Shown: piece by piece, positions 54,101 through 63,810 of the stretch
Layout: each line of letters begins with the position of its first letter
Position numbering within the stretch: the stretch's first letter is position 1
Assembly: GCA_959347315.1 (NCBI GenBank)
Contig: OY365809.1
Coordinates: 42,353,290 to 42,417,289 of the forward strand
From: Bimastos eiseni
Taxonomy: Eukaryota > Annelida > Clitellata > Crassiclitellata > Lumbricidae
Direction of reading: 5' to 3'
Length of the DNA: 64,000 bases
Program-made: the position numbers and the translations under genes
Notes under the pieces: model-generated
Told to the model about the DNA's origin: nothing
The model's input: the letters and a program-made list of their open reading frames with translations, nothing else
Databases searched by the model: none

Positions 54101-54510
54101 AATGCAAAAAAAAATTAAAATATATAAATTAACATCATTAGTTTAAAGAAAATTCAATGAAACGTTAAGTTCTTGTTTAATTAATCAATAACTTGTTGGT
54201 CCTAAATTTATTTGATGAAAAAATATTATTTTATCAAAAAACATTATTTTATCATAAGTTATTTTGAACTATTTGCAGGTGTGATATTTGCCTCGGCAAA
54301 TACTTCCGAATAGTCCAATATTCGGCTGAGGCGAATGTCCGAGGCAATTTCCGGTTATGCCCTAATCAGCATTTTATCCGTGCCCGTCACTGGTGGCAAG
54401 CCAGGTCACAATAATCCGCAGACGTCGTGGACACACCCAAGCCAAATTTTAATGTATTATTTATAAACCTGTATCCTATCAATACAACAACATACCTCTC
54501 GGTCACTCAT
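45163..54510 (-). CDS. tra2: Transformer-2 splicing regulator, complete
   Basis: Coding exons in transcript order: 54496-54510, 50566-50636, 50016-50078, 48954-49025, 48005-48086, 47271-47459, 46481-46596, 45685-45776, 45163-45176. Phases agree; 714 nt give 237 residues. The protein starts MSDRE, as in vertebrate Tra2 (MSD). RS1 spans about 6-100 ([39 protein letters not shown]). The RRM spans about 108-185, with RNP2 CLGVFGLSL (109-117) and RNP1 RGFAFIYY (149-156). The Tra2-specific linker [16 protein letters not shown] and YLGRP follows, then RS2 ending SYSPRRYY. In the family, the protein is nuclear and binds GAA-rich exonic enhancers to promote exon inclusion. The polyglycine stretch after GRP seen in vertebrate Tra2 is absent. 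The start exon carries only five codons, and the final exon only the last four residues and stop. Confidence 0.96.
46018..46313 (-). mobile_element. MITE copy (ACTCGG family)
   Basis: Ends AGGGATAAACTGAGTTTG and TTTCAGTTCATCCC. The interior GAACACACGCCCAGTACTAC and TTGGACCCACTGATTGTCCG is the reverse complement of motifs in the copy at 16,555-16,934. It lies in a tra2 intron. Confidence 0.65.
47490..47802. repeat. LINE tail and partial ACTCGG-family MITE
   Basis: CAATTTATATAGCGCATTTT at 47,494 matches the minus-strand LINE tail. At 47,660-47,802 CTAACAATTATGAAAATTGC and ATACTCGGCAGGAAACTGGC match the right half of the MITE at 16,555-16,934. Both are in tra2 intron 5. Confidence 0.6.
48357..48823. 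mobile_element. 467-bp MITE with GGGCCGTCCA-type termini
   Basis: It begins TAAGGGGCCGTCCACATATT and the complement of its other end begins TAAGGGCCCATCCATATATT, giving imperfect inverted repeats of about 28 bp. This terminus type is common among nonautonomous DNA transposons of animals and probably hAT-related. No clean target duplication was found. Confidence 0.6.
49120..49330 (-). repeat. SINE-like repeat (minus strand)
   Basis: GATGGGTGGCCAATCCTCTC and TCTACCCAGGCAGGGATC mirror the body and head-adjacent parts of the SINE at 6205-6470 in reverse. It lies in a tra2 intron. Confidence 0.5.
49585..49760. repeat. CCTTGGCAAGACC minisatellite
   Basis: Repeated TTCCTCACCACCTTACC and TTGGCAAGACCC blocks of uneven length, about five in all, in a tra2 intron. 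Confidence 0.85.
51531..52912 (-). mobile_element. Complete maT-type (DD37D) Tc1/mariner transposon
   Basis: The 1,382-bp element has terminal inverted repeats identical over 26 bp (51,531-51,556 and 52,887-52,912, beginning CACGGTGATTCATTAAAAAA) and is flanked by TA on both sides, the Tc1/mariner target duplication. It contains one uninterrupted transposase gene on the minus strand. It is inserted in tra2 intron 1, in the same orientation as tra2. Perfect ends plus an intact frame indicate recent insertion. Confidence 0.96.
51650..52756 (-). CDS. maT-family mariner transposase
   Basis: A 368-residue frame without stops. Two helix-turn-helix regions occur in the N-terminal 130 residues ([31 protein letters not shown]), separated by GSGRPRT, the GRPR-like linker of mariners. 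Catalytic motifs: WFTDEKFF with D169, [11 protein letters not shown] with D266, and [10 protein letters not shown] with D304. Exactly 37 residues separate the second and third Asp, the DD37D signature of the maT family. The protein excises and inserts the element at TA dinucleotides by cut-and-paste, acting on the terminal repeats. In-frame Met5 and Met14 are alternative starts; the first ATG is used because it gives the longest frame. All catalytic residues are present, so activity is possible but untested. Confidence 0.95.
   Translation of the reverse strand: MTKLMTSRKYREKMVFTEEDKQFVTFLRKNKKYSAKRFLKKFPDKEWTLGGLNALLSKIDKTGSFHRRPGSGRPRTAATTDNAEKVESLVLSQEDMPQTHRTQRQIAREIGISQTSVWRIVKNDLHLRCLKKRHAQELTAANKQARLTRSRQLLRLYPASLVNFIWFTDEKFFTVAAPSNSQNDRIYVSAGTRKRDVPANRLLRTRPTFSKSLMVSVGVSALGRTNIHFIEPGVKINGQYYRDVLLMQGLLPDIREITEYFIFQQDSAPAHRARETVALLETETPDFIPPNYWPPNSPDLNPVDYKIWSVMQEKVYRNRIHDVDELRHRIVEVWDEMDQRIIDESVRQWRRRLRACVTARRGQFEHKL
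53088..53412. mobile_element. 325-bp palindromic MITE
   Basis: TTATAGCACCTAGGACTCC near the left end and its near complement GGAGTCCTAAGTACTATAA at the right form inverted repeats of about 48 bp that end in CATAATATTTTG-type sequence. The core has ACGACGC and CTAACCGACCCTCACGACG motifs. A diverged relative lies at about 62,140-62,440. It lies in tra2 intron 1. Confidence 0.7.
53691..54364. mobile_element. 674-bp nonautonomous hAT element with perfect 8-bp TSD
   Basis: Starts TAGGGCATAACCG and ends CGGTTATGCCCTA (13-bp perfect inverted repeat, then diverging). The octamer ATCAGCAT flanks both sides (53,683-53,690 and 54,365-54,372). It has no transposase frame. It is only about 120 bp from the first tra2 coding exon, and its target is itself repetitive (see findings). 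Confidence 0.88.
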
Positions 54511-54585
54511 AGCGGATTTGATGGAATTTGGAACGGTAAATTGAGACACAAAAATATAATAATCTCACGCACACAAAAGCACAAA
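54511..54585. promoter_or_regulatory. 75-bp bidirectional promoter region
   Basis: This is all the DNA between the tra2 start codon (minus strand, 54,508-54,510) and the divergent start codon at 54,586 (plus strand). No TATA box is obvious. Either both start sites lie inside this stretch with tiny 5' UTRs, or the transcripts overlap at their 5' ends. The region is AT-rich rather than CpG-rich. Confidence 0.6.
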
Positions 54586-57500
54586 ATGGACGACAATGCC
54601 AAAACGGAAGTCGCTGATGCATTGCACAAAATATCAATTGACAAGAAGATTCCAGAGAAAAGCCCACATATAAGTAAGTGAGCACAATAAATTGACCTCC
54701 GAGAAATCTTGCGAATCTTTTCCAAGACACGCTTCAACACAAAATCTACACCTCAATAATTATAATGTCGCATTTTACGCAAGTTTTTAGAAATTTATTG
54801 ATTAACAGGCGTTTGAGTAGATTGTACTACCCCTTGGACAACCTCCTCTGTGATTCTCCGTAGCGTAGCGCTCGTGAATAATCTGGTGTTGGCTTTCGAG
54901 TGTCGCTTTAGAAGTTTAGAGATTACGTTTGTGAAAGTAGGCCTATCATAATGCGAGGCATGTTCGTTAAGGTTTGGTCATAACAGTGGCTCAACTGCAA
55001 ACCAACAAAAAATAATGGTGTTGCATATTAATTTTGTTTTTGCTGCGGCATGTGCAAGATATTGTTACTAGCAACACATGCGTGACAGGTAAATGACATA
55101 TTAACGGTTTCAGACCAAACATTTTGGCAAATTTTGTTAGTAGTTGGCGTGCGCACAACAATAATAAAACCCGATGGAATTAATATAATTAATTATAAAA
55201 TGAAATCTTGTCAAATGAGTGGATGATTCTCTCTATCCGACCTGTATGTCTGTGGTTCGTCCCAATGAAGAAAGAAAATCTTTTATTCGCCGAGATATTC
55301 GACAGAATTTACTTCATTTCCTTCACTTATGTCAAATTTTCGTTTTCCTAGACATCAAGGAATCTATATTTAAAAGTCCTTGTTTATACATTTATGAGCC
55401 AAGGTAATAAACCCGACTTAGATTTTAGATGCAAAAATCATTGTACTAGGCCGATTATTCCGCTTGAGCATGCCATGTTTATTTTGTTTCCGCAGCCATC
55501 AAAAAGGTCAATTTAGATTGCTGGTTCTCATCCAAGCAGTGTTTACGAATTGCATCGTATCCCAATTTCTTAAAGGAACATGAATCTGAAAAGTTGTGGA
55601 AGCGTGTTTTAAATTCCGCGTACTCAAGCAATAGGTAAATTACATTTTCGTTGTTGCCAATATTTGTTTTGGATAGACGCAGAGTTTAACGACTGCTTAT
55701 CACAACACAAGCCGTTGCCGCCAAATAGGACCCCGATAGTAATTGTATGCAAAATTCATTTGGGCAAGCTTGTATTATAGCTTTTATTTGTTTTGAAGGA
55801 ATCTTTAGACATTTATACAGCGCCATTTGCCTAATCACCCCAGCAGCTGTCCAATTCCAAGAAGAAGCTAGCTGTTAACTCATACAGCATGTGACAGATG
55901 GTCACTCATTCTAAGTAATTTTTAAGCCAGAGTCAAAATAAAATTAGTTGACATTCAGTCAAATTCACTGAGTCAGAAAACCAGACATCAGACCATAGTC
56001 TTCATAAGACAACTTTCGGGTTTACATTTGAATTGTAAGGACGTATTTACAAAGAGTTCATCAAGAAACTTGTCATAGATACTACCGTCCGACTACATGA
56101 GATCACTAACTTCAACCAATCGCAAAATAGAGGCATCGAGAAGAGACTATAGTTACAGATTGCATTGAAACCTATTCTGGATTGAAGGTCAACCAACATT
56201 AGATACCAGCACAAGTCTGTGTCTAACTGTGCTTATGGATGCGTTATAAGACAGAACCAGTTTTATGTCATCAATTAAAGTAACATGTTTTTATTTTTCA
56301 GAGACAAAGCGTTGCTTCGACTCTGTTGGTCGTGGAAAAGCAAGCAAAATTTTGCCAGTCAACGTTCAAAATCGGTAGACATAATATTTCTTGTGAAAGA
56401 TCATTTATGATTTTCTCCTAAATGCTTGTGGCATATATCCCTCACCAATATGTAAGTGATGTAACATCTCCTGGTTCCATAAAACCAATGGATCTTGAAG
56501 GCATAGGCGGCAATCTCGTTTGACAGGTGGGGGGAGGACACCCAATGAGATAGGTAGGAAATGTGGGGAGACTTGTCCCTGTCCATCCCCGGGGTCGTCG
56601 CCCCTGCTTGCAGTACGTGGTTTAATGCCCGTGGCCCATGTAGGTGGACAGTCTTTCACCCCCTATGGCAAGGGTGTCAAACATTTTTGTGATGGTGGGC
56701 CAGTAGCAATATTTTCCAGCAAGTGGTGGGCCAGAGTGCCAAAGGCACATGAGGAAAATTGGGTAGGGATCACATAAGGGTCATTAGCAACAGTTGAATT
56801 AGACTTTGAAAATGTGATTCTGATATGCATTATCAATTATAAACATCACTGAAACCTTGTGAAGCCTTAAAAAGTGATGAATTAGACATTTTTTTCTCAA
56901 TTGTGTTGTCTTTAATTAGACAAGGCTATACTGGCCAGAAATATGTAGTCAGATTTCTCCCTCTTTGACACCTCTGCTGTCAACTCAGTGGACGCTGACA
57001 GGCTGCCAAGGTCCATGTGTTCAATGAGATCATGAAATTTGTCTCAATGTTTTAATATTACTTACTGTTGTCAGTGTGCTTGTCAATAAACATGAATACT
57101 GTTGTTATTAACACAGAGTCATGCCTAATTGCCTATTGGTGCTCCCAATTATTCTGCCACACCACATACATTAAGTAGTGCCAAAGTCAAAACTTCCAAA
57201 TGACAAATATCATGTTTACGTGCTGCATGGGTCTGTATTACGTTATGTTACGTGAGATCCATGTTCTGTGTTTATCTTAGAAATGGTGTTAGTTGATTCG
57301 GAGCTTGAGATGCAGAATGCCGTGCTTAAAGCGATGGTCACAGAACCTGAAGACGGTGAACAGAACGGTGACATTCAGGTGAGGTCTTGACCCACTTCCT
57401 AGATGCGCTTTATTGACCCGTTTTTGACCCGCTTTGTTGACCCACTTATTATGACTGTGTACCATTTAAGTCTGCCAACTGAATTTATCGTTTGAGTTAT

Positions 57501-58428
57501 TTATTAAAGATGTCCATATGCAGGGCTGTACCGAGGGAGGGGCCAGCCGGGCGCAAATGTGGAAAGGGCGCAAATTTCAGGATGGAATAACTTATTATTC
57601 CATACAATGCACTATTTTCAAAATGTGGGGCGCCAAATTGATGCTACGCACAGGGCGCAATTAGCTAGGCACAGGGCGCAATTATAGCTCGGTACGGCCC
57701 TGTCCACATATGAGGTGTGCGAATATCCAGTGGTTGAAAAGCCTGGTTGGCTGGCAGGTCAGAGGTCACATGTTCAAATTCCAGCCAGGGCAGAAAGTTG
57801 CACGAGTACCTTTCCTCTACCACCACCAGCAACCAACAAGCTCAGCTATAAAAGACAATGGTGGTGCATTATTTACTACTAATCATTTGTAAGTTCCCTG
57901 ACAAGAGTGTCGTCACAAAAAGTGCACTAATAATTAAGCCATACTAGGTAACAACATCCCGTAGATCAGTCCACTGTGATTGGGAAACGAGAGTAAAGGT
58001 AGGATTGACCGTTCACCACCATCTCATGTCCATCTGCCAATTTATTTAAATAGTACCTTATTCGTCTTTGCAAATGTTATCTTGTGCAAAAAAGAACCCT
58101 TAGGTGAGCTGAAATATATTAATCTAATGCTTCTGAAATGCATCAAAGAAAAAAAGCATCCCTCGTCCCAACCTATTTATTTACGTATAATACATTTTAT
58201 CGTTTCCTTAACAAGAGGGCATTTTTAGATATTTATTTTGCTAACTGCAAACCAAAGACAGAATATGAGTGTGTCCAGGATAATGACCATTTTGAACACA
58301 AACTTTTGCAGACCTATATAATCAACTATTACTTCAATATTCACTGCATGAAATCAGTATTTATGAGAGAGAGAAGACCATTTGGCCGGTTGTATATCAA
58401 GCACATTGACCCGTGCACAACAGACTAA
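54586..58428 (+). CDS. Unrecognised 170-residue protein, four exons
   Basis: Predicted exons: 54586-54673, 55496-55634, 56302-56374, 58216-58428. Splice signals are canonical (GTAAGT, GTAAAT, GTAGAC donors; AG acceptors) and phases agree; total 513 nt including TAA. I recognise no domain. It starts MDDNAKTEVADALHK, has a basic and Trp-containing middle (NLDCWFSSKQCLRIASYPN; LLRLCWSWKSKQNF), and ends in an aromatic, Cys-containing segment ([28 protein letters not shown]). No signal peptide or membrane segment is evident. The first exon lies head-to-head with tra2. The last exon lies inside the MARCH intron, so the genes interleave. The join from exon 3 to exon 4 is the weakest step. Alternatively exon 1 belongs to MARCH only, and the other exons are isoform-specific or spurious. 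Confidence 0.5.
56669..56976. mobile_element. 308-bp hAT MITE
   Basis: It starts CAAGGGTGTCAAACAT and ends CTCTTTGACACCTCTG, the CAGGGGTGTCAAA-type hAT terminus. GGTGGGCCAG-rich sequence just inside is typical of such elements. The target duplication is not recognisable. It lies between the third exon of the unknown gene and the first MARCH exon. Confidence 0.65.
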
Positions 58429-59393
58429 GCTTCAAACACATGTGAACAATGGTGTTTCTTACTTTAACTGTTTACGTAGGATTGTACTTGGTGTGTTTCT
58501 GTAGCTTGCTGTCTTTTTGTGTAGATAAAGATAAATTATAGCTCTGTAAATGTTGGTTCTTACTTGTGAATTCATTCCACTTCAAAGGTTTGTTCATTGT
58601 AGGCCATATATTAAATGTGTAATAATTTAATATATAAAAAATCATACTCTTCAATATCTGTTGTCTCAAAAGAAATATATCTCAAATCGTTAGAAGCTTG
58701 TATTCTATAGCCCTGAATGCTGGTTTTAGACACTTGTTGATTAATTGATTCTAGCAGTTTGAATCACTTCCAGTTAAAAACCATCTCTCTACCTCTGACT
58801 CGACATTTAAGCACGCGCACACACACACACACACGCACACACACACACACATATATATACACAAATGCCTGGATGAAAAAACTTGTATGGTGAAGGATCA
58901 TCATTATAATAATTATCATATATGCTGATAAATATCCTTGGCTTCATATCTCTGGATGTTTCAATTATATTACAGAAATTTCTTATAATATATGCAGCTA
59001 CTGCAATTTGTCTACGAGATATCTCTTTCTTTACACCGTTTTTGGCTTAATTTTTTTTAATAAACTTATTTAAACTGAATGACAGGAAATTGTCTGCTAT
59101 ACTGCACCAAGCCAGAAGTTGGGCGGCAGCAATTCCTACGCTTCGCTGGTTTTGACGGCCGTGGACGCTTGTCGGATATGCCACTGCGAGGCCGAACGCG
59201 GTGCCCCGTTGATCTCGCCGTGCTCGTGCTCTGGCACTCTGAAGTACGTGCACCAGTCTTGTCTCCAACAGTGGATCAAAAGCGCCAACACAAAGTCGTG
59301 CGAACTCTGTAAGCTGGACTTCCAGATGACGACCAGCGTCAAACCGCTCTGCAAGGTGAAAGAATTCCAAGGGGCCATTATATAACACTTACT

Positions 59394-59427
<34 letters not shown>

Positions 59428-60291
59428 CATATATATATGTATATATTATATATGTATATATATACATATGGTAAATGGGTGATTGTACATTTTGCCTAAA
59501 TTCTAAGAAATGAGGCAATATACAAAAATCCCTGTCTTACATATTACCTGTAACATATTATATATGTTTATGTGTATAATTATAATTATATTCTCTTTAG
59601 CAACATCTTTTGCAACACAAGCTGTTGACATATATTTCAGTTCATTTTTGTATAAAAGTTTGTAATCAGTTTTCTTGCTTTTTTCTTATTATTGGTTCTG
59701 TTTCTGACAGGTTGCTGGGACCGATATTTAAGAGTTGTTTGTTGTAGATCTTTTATAATATTCAGATGATCATTATCATTTAATATATTTATTTAAATGT
59801 AGCGACACTTGTACAGTACGCTCATGCATAATTATTCATTCGGCCATTTGTCCGTCTTCTTTTTGCGTAATTTTCGACGTCGTCTCATTTTCCAGTGGCA
59901 GAAACTGGAGATGACGAAAGTCGAGCGTCGCAAGATCGTCTGCTCTGTGACGTTTCACGTCATCGCGATCACGTGCGTCGTCTGGTCGCTGTACGTTCTC
60001 ATCGATCGGACTACGGAGGAGATAAGCACGGGAATCCTGCACTGGCCGTTCTGGACCAAGCTAATCGTCGTCGCTATCGGATTCACGGGCGGACTCGTGT
60101 TCATGTACGTGCAATGCAAAATGTACATACAGCTGTGCCAGCGATGGCGAGCGTACAACCGCGTCATATACGTTCAGGACTGCCCGATGACGGCGTGCAT
60201 TCGGAAGTCCCAGCAGATGGCGTTACGGTCAGCAAACGTGCGCAAGTCGGAAGTTCAGTGCGAGCAACAGTTGGAGATGCACCTGCTCTGA
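57281..60291 (+). CDS. MARCHF8: MARCH1/8-type RING-CH ubiquitin ligase
   Basis: Exons 57281-57378 (ATG at 57,283 with a good context, A at -3 and G at +4), 59086-59355 and 59896-60291; 253 residues from that start. RING-CH at 61-107 with the C4HC3 order C61, C64, C78, C80, H88, C91, C104, C107 ([27 protein letters not shown]). Two membrane segments, about 138-158 and 177-197 ([39 protein letters not shown]), then [12 protein letters not shown]. These match vertebrate MARCH1/8 closely. In that family the protein sits in endosomal and plasma membranes and ubiquitinates membrane glycoproteins for lysosomal turnover. Exon 1 at 54,586-54,673 ends in the right phase to join 57,281 in frame, which would give 283 residues, near the human 289-291. 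The C-terminal cytosolic tail is shorter than in human. Confidence 0.94.
57521..57702. mobile_element. 182-bp hAT-type MITE
   Basis: It starts CAGGGCTGTACCGAG and ends CTCGGTACGGCCCTG. TCCATATG precedes it and TCCACATATG follows, a near-perfect 8-bp duplication with a CA insertion. GGGCGCAA recurs inside. It lies in the MARCH intron. Confidence 0.78.
57725..57930 (+). repeat. SINE-like repeat with tRNA-type head
   Basis: TGGTTGGCTGGCAGGTCAGA followed by ATGTTCAAATTCCAGCC resembles A and B boxes of a tRNA-derived SINE. The body (CCACCACCAGCAACCAAC) differs from the SINE at 6205, so it may be a second family. Confidence 0.45.
58815..58862. repeat. CA/CACG dinucleotide microsatellite
   Basis: An AC-rich run in the MARCH intron between 57,379 and 59,085. 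Confidence 0.9.
59393..59470. repeat. TATA/TG dinucleotide microsatellite
   Basis: Alternating TA with occasional TG and CA, starting about 40 bp after the donor of the RING-CH exon. Confidence 0.9.
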
Positions 60292-60959
60292 TGCAGAAAG
60301 TCGCAAGATCGTGCGTTCGTTGATGACCCCTTGCGAATGCCCCGTTGCTATGCCGAGGTGTCGTCTGCGATCTTTGTGAGAAAGAATTTTTGTATTTTTT
60401 TTGGTAGGGAGTCCTTGCTTCAGGTCGATTGAGTCTGTAGGATGACGAAATGAAAGTTGAAACCATGTTTATTGATTCGTTTCAACTTGTGTGAGGTGAG
60501 GAGTTTCAGAGTCAAAATGTGATATAACCGTTTCAACTTTGCTTGCTACCGGCGGTGTGATGTTGGGCCATTGGGCTGCAGAGTTTGGTCCGGGGTCCCT
60601 TCTGCAATATGGGACCTTGTTAGAGCATGATTTGTGCAAACCTTATCATATTATCATTGGGACTGAAAATGTGGATTCACACTGTTGCCTGACGCGTATA
60701 TTTTGTTTAGCTTCGTTTAAATTATGACTTAGCAGCTTGATGCATAGCGGTCTCAAAGGTTATTCCTATCTCAAAGGTTATTCCCATCGGTTGAGTAATA
60801 TTCGACATATTTTGATTGATCGTTGCAAGGTATTTTTATTGAAATGTACAGCTTAAATTAATAATTGCAAAATACAAGACGTGCGACTGGCAGTCATGAT
60901 AGGTGCACCATTTGAATACCAAAAGGTCATTGTAATGCTGGCTTTTCGAGGCATTTAGT

Positions 60960-61380
60960 CATCATTCATTGCGGGAGATTTATATAGTGCCCCTTCAAGA
61001 AGACTATTTAGAGACGTTCCCAGCCTAGCCACGCTTCAGTAATTGGCAGAAACCAGATAAATTATTTCGGGGCGTAGTGCAGGCGGAAACCCATTCCAAG
61101 TGGAGGGCTAATGGCTGAGAAGGATCGATGCTGCCTGCCCAAGGAGGGGGCGCGACGGACCAAGAACTAAGATTAGGTGAGCACTACCAGTGAGGCACCA
61201 CTAGACGAAAACTGCTGGAGACGAGCAGGGAGCCAGCGCTGGACATCTTGCAGGTTGGCAGAAACTGGGGCATACCTTGAAGTATGACCAATGAGCCGAG
61301 CAGCTGAATAAGAGGCCCAGTCAAGACGCCCTATTAAGCCAGATATGATGAGGCGATTTTCTACAATGAATTCAATTTGC
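60960..61380 (-). repeat. Long LINE 3'-UTR copy
   Basis: TTTATATAGTGCCCCTTCAA at the start matches the shared tail. The following sequence (AACCCATTCCAAGTGGAGG; CGACGGACCAAGAACTAAG) parallels 20,650-20,830 in diverged form. Confidence 0.6.
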
Positions 61381-62139
61381 GGTCAATATCTACTACATTT
61401 ATAAGAATTTGTATTATAACAAATCGTTCTGTGACGTGTCTCCCATTCAATTTATGTCTCCTGTTGATATTCAGTGTATTGTAATTGATGACTAAAAGGT
61501 ATTTTTCTTAGGTGTACAAATTAGTTTAAAAATTGCTAAGCCGTAGAAGCACATCTGGTACTGGTGCTAGCTAGCTGTGCCATTTTGAAGCATCAAGTAG
61601 CTCATTACAACATAGTATTTTTCTCAGTGGTGTCAGGGACCTCCTCTTGATAAGACCACATTGCGTTTTCTCTGACGAAATTCAATTTGCGGTCCATGTC
61701 TAGAATGTTTTTTTAGAATATTTATTATAATGAATTGTTTTATAAATGGGTTTTCGATATAATTTTGTCTGATGTAAATTGTCAAATGTTTGGTTAAGTG
61801 AATGCTGATAAATCTCATATAAGGCGGCCTAGCTTTGAGACCACAGAGATAAACTAGGATCTCTGTGTCTTGCACAATAGAATTATTAATCTTGGTTGCA
61901 ATAGTTGGAGACTTGTATGATATTGGCCTACCCTCGGGTATTTAGGGAATGGTTAGTCATGAAAATAATTTTTTTATCTGTTTCACACTTATAGACATAT
62001 GTTGCCCAACTGCAAATTTCTTTCTCTGTTATTAAATGCTGTGTTTAAATCTCCACCAATGTTCCCTCTAATTGTTTGGATATAGCATGTGCAAGAAATG
62101 TTTTGGATGCAACATTTCATAAAGTGTTCTGTGGCTGAA

Positions 62140-62440
62140 ACTTCGACCTCTCAACGCACGTCAAAATTACTTGTGTGGCCAAAAGTTCTTCGCCTTATGT
62201 CTAAACATGACATTAACCCTAACCCTGCCATAACCGACCAACACGACACCTAATCTGACCCTAACCAACCATCACGATGTCCAATCTTACCGAAACCGAG
62301 CCTCACGAGGGTGTTTTTAACAATGTACATACACCCAGGTTTGCACATGTGCAGAGGTCTTCACCCGCTAAATTTTGTATGTGTTAGGCCGTAGAAGTAA
62401 AATTTTTGTCGGTATAGCGGCCGAACTTCCAGCCGCAGAT
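62140..62440. mobile_element. Diverged relative of the palindromic MITE
   Basis: Core motifs CCTAACCCTGCCATAACCGA and GTTTGCACATGTGCAGAGGT resemble CTTAAACTAACCGACCCTCA and GTGCACATGCGCC in the element at 53,088-53,412. The ends are weakly inverted. Confidence 0.5.
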
Positions 62441-62476
62441 GATTTATCCTTTTATAAACGGTTCACACTTTTGTGC

Positions 62477-62669
62477 GACCGACTGACTGACTGACTGACT
62501 GACTGACTGACTGACTGACTGACTGACTGACTGACTGACTGACTGACTGACTGACTGACTGACTGACTGACTGACTGACTGACTGACTGACTGACTGACT
62601 GACTGACTGACTGACTGACTGACTGACTGACTGACTGACTGACTGACTGACTGACTGACTGACTGACTG
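62477..62669. repeat. Perfect (GACT)47 microsatellite
   Basis: About 47 uninterrupted GACT units. The minus strand reads as an endless Ser-Val-Ser-Gln frame, which is not a gene. Such a long perfect array is expected to vary in length between individuals. Confidence 0.97.
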
Positions 62670-63449
62670 TTCTTTACAGGTCAATGTATTGTAATTGTTA
62701 TCTGCAGAGAAATTCGTCAGAGTTACCGTAATTAAGTGTTTTTGTAATTATTTAAACTAATATGACGTCTGAATTTGAGGTCTCTTTTGTTTCGCATAAT
62801 AACTTCTTTTTCTTCCATCGCCAAAGAAGCTGGTGATGTTGTTTTTTTGTGATGTGAAAAACAATTGATATTTTTAATTCAATGCATCTGCCATTGTCGT
62901 TGGTCATGTTTTGTTGATTTGTTTATACTATATGTTGTGTTAATTGATTAACAGACAAAGCGTGTTGTTATTCTCTCTGCATTGGTGAAAGAGTCTAGAC
63001 TCTAAAACATTCTAGAATATAAAATACTAAACTGCTTTGGGAGCCATATCAAACTCATTGTTTTCAGGATGGTCCTGTTATGCTGAGGTAACTTTCAATA
63101 GTTCACATGATATGTGAGTGTTTTAGTTGTTGGAGAGGTTGAACCCCTAACTCTGCTTCTAATGCATTGGTAGCTGAAAAGATGTTGGGGTAAGATTTTG
63201 ACCCCATTGCATTTCAACCTATATTCATGACCAATGGTAATCTGTAAATTTCTCTATGCCCAACATCTTTTTTGACAACTGAATTACTGGTGATAAGGAT
63301 ATTTAAATGTTATACTATTTATCAACTGGAGGCAAAATGTGTGAATATATGACTTTACAAAAGTGCTTGTAGGTCAAACGTTCAGCGTGCTAGTCTGTGA
63401 ATTGAGGATTTGGCTCTAGAGGAGCGTGGAGATCAGAGGACATTGGAGA

Positions 63450-63810
63450 CGGATGAACCAAAACTCGGTTCGGAACTCGGTTTGGTCAAATTTTCTTAGT
63501 ACTCGGACTCGGGCAAACAATGGGTCCGAGTGTTGATCTCTCCAATTTTCTGTTTTAAAAAGGAAATCGGATTTTTTTTTAACAAAACGACAATCAACTT
63601 AACTAAGAACACAATTACTGCTACTGTCAGTGCGTACAAGTTACTACTTCCTAGTGTTAACTAAGACAAAACTAAATAATTCATTGAAGTTGTGCAAACA
63701 GCCAATCTAAACATAAAGAGAATAAGACTTTTTAAATATTCGAACCTTGAACTCTTTAAAATTCAACTCATATAACTTGGTACTCGGATTTGTTGAGAAA
63801 TTCATCCTTA
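63450..63810 (+). mobile_element. 361-bp MITE copy (ACTCGG family)
   Basis: It begins CGGATGAACCAAAACTCGG and ends TTCATCCTTA. Its interior (AATGGGTCCGAGTGTTG; TTACTACTTCCTAGTGTTAA) aligns with the copy at 16,555-16,934 along its whole length in the same orientation. Confidence 0.75.

Noticed and set aside
58138..58428. 96-codon frame starting at ATG 58,138 as an independent gene
   Set aside because: The first part is unlike coding sequence; a good acceptor at 58,214-58,215 makes the second part a plausible last exon instead.
62463..62684. 73-codon minus-strand frame of repeated Ser-Val-Ser-Gln
   Set aside because: Produced entirely by the GACT microsatellite.
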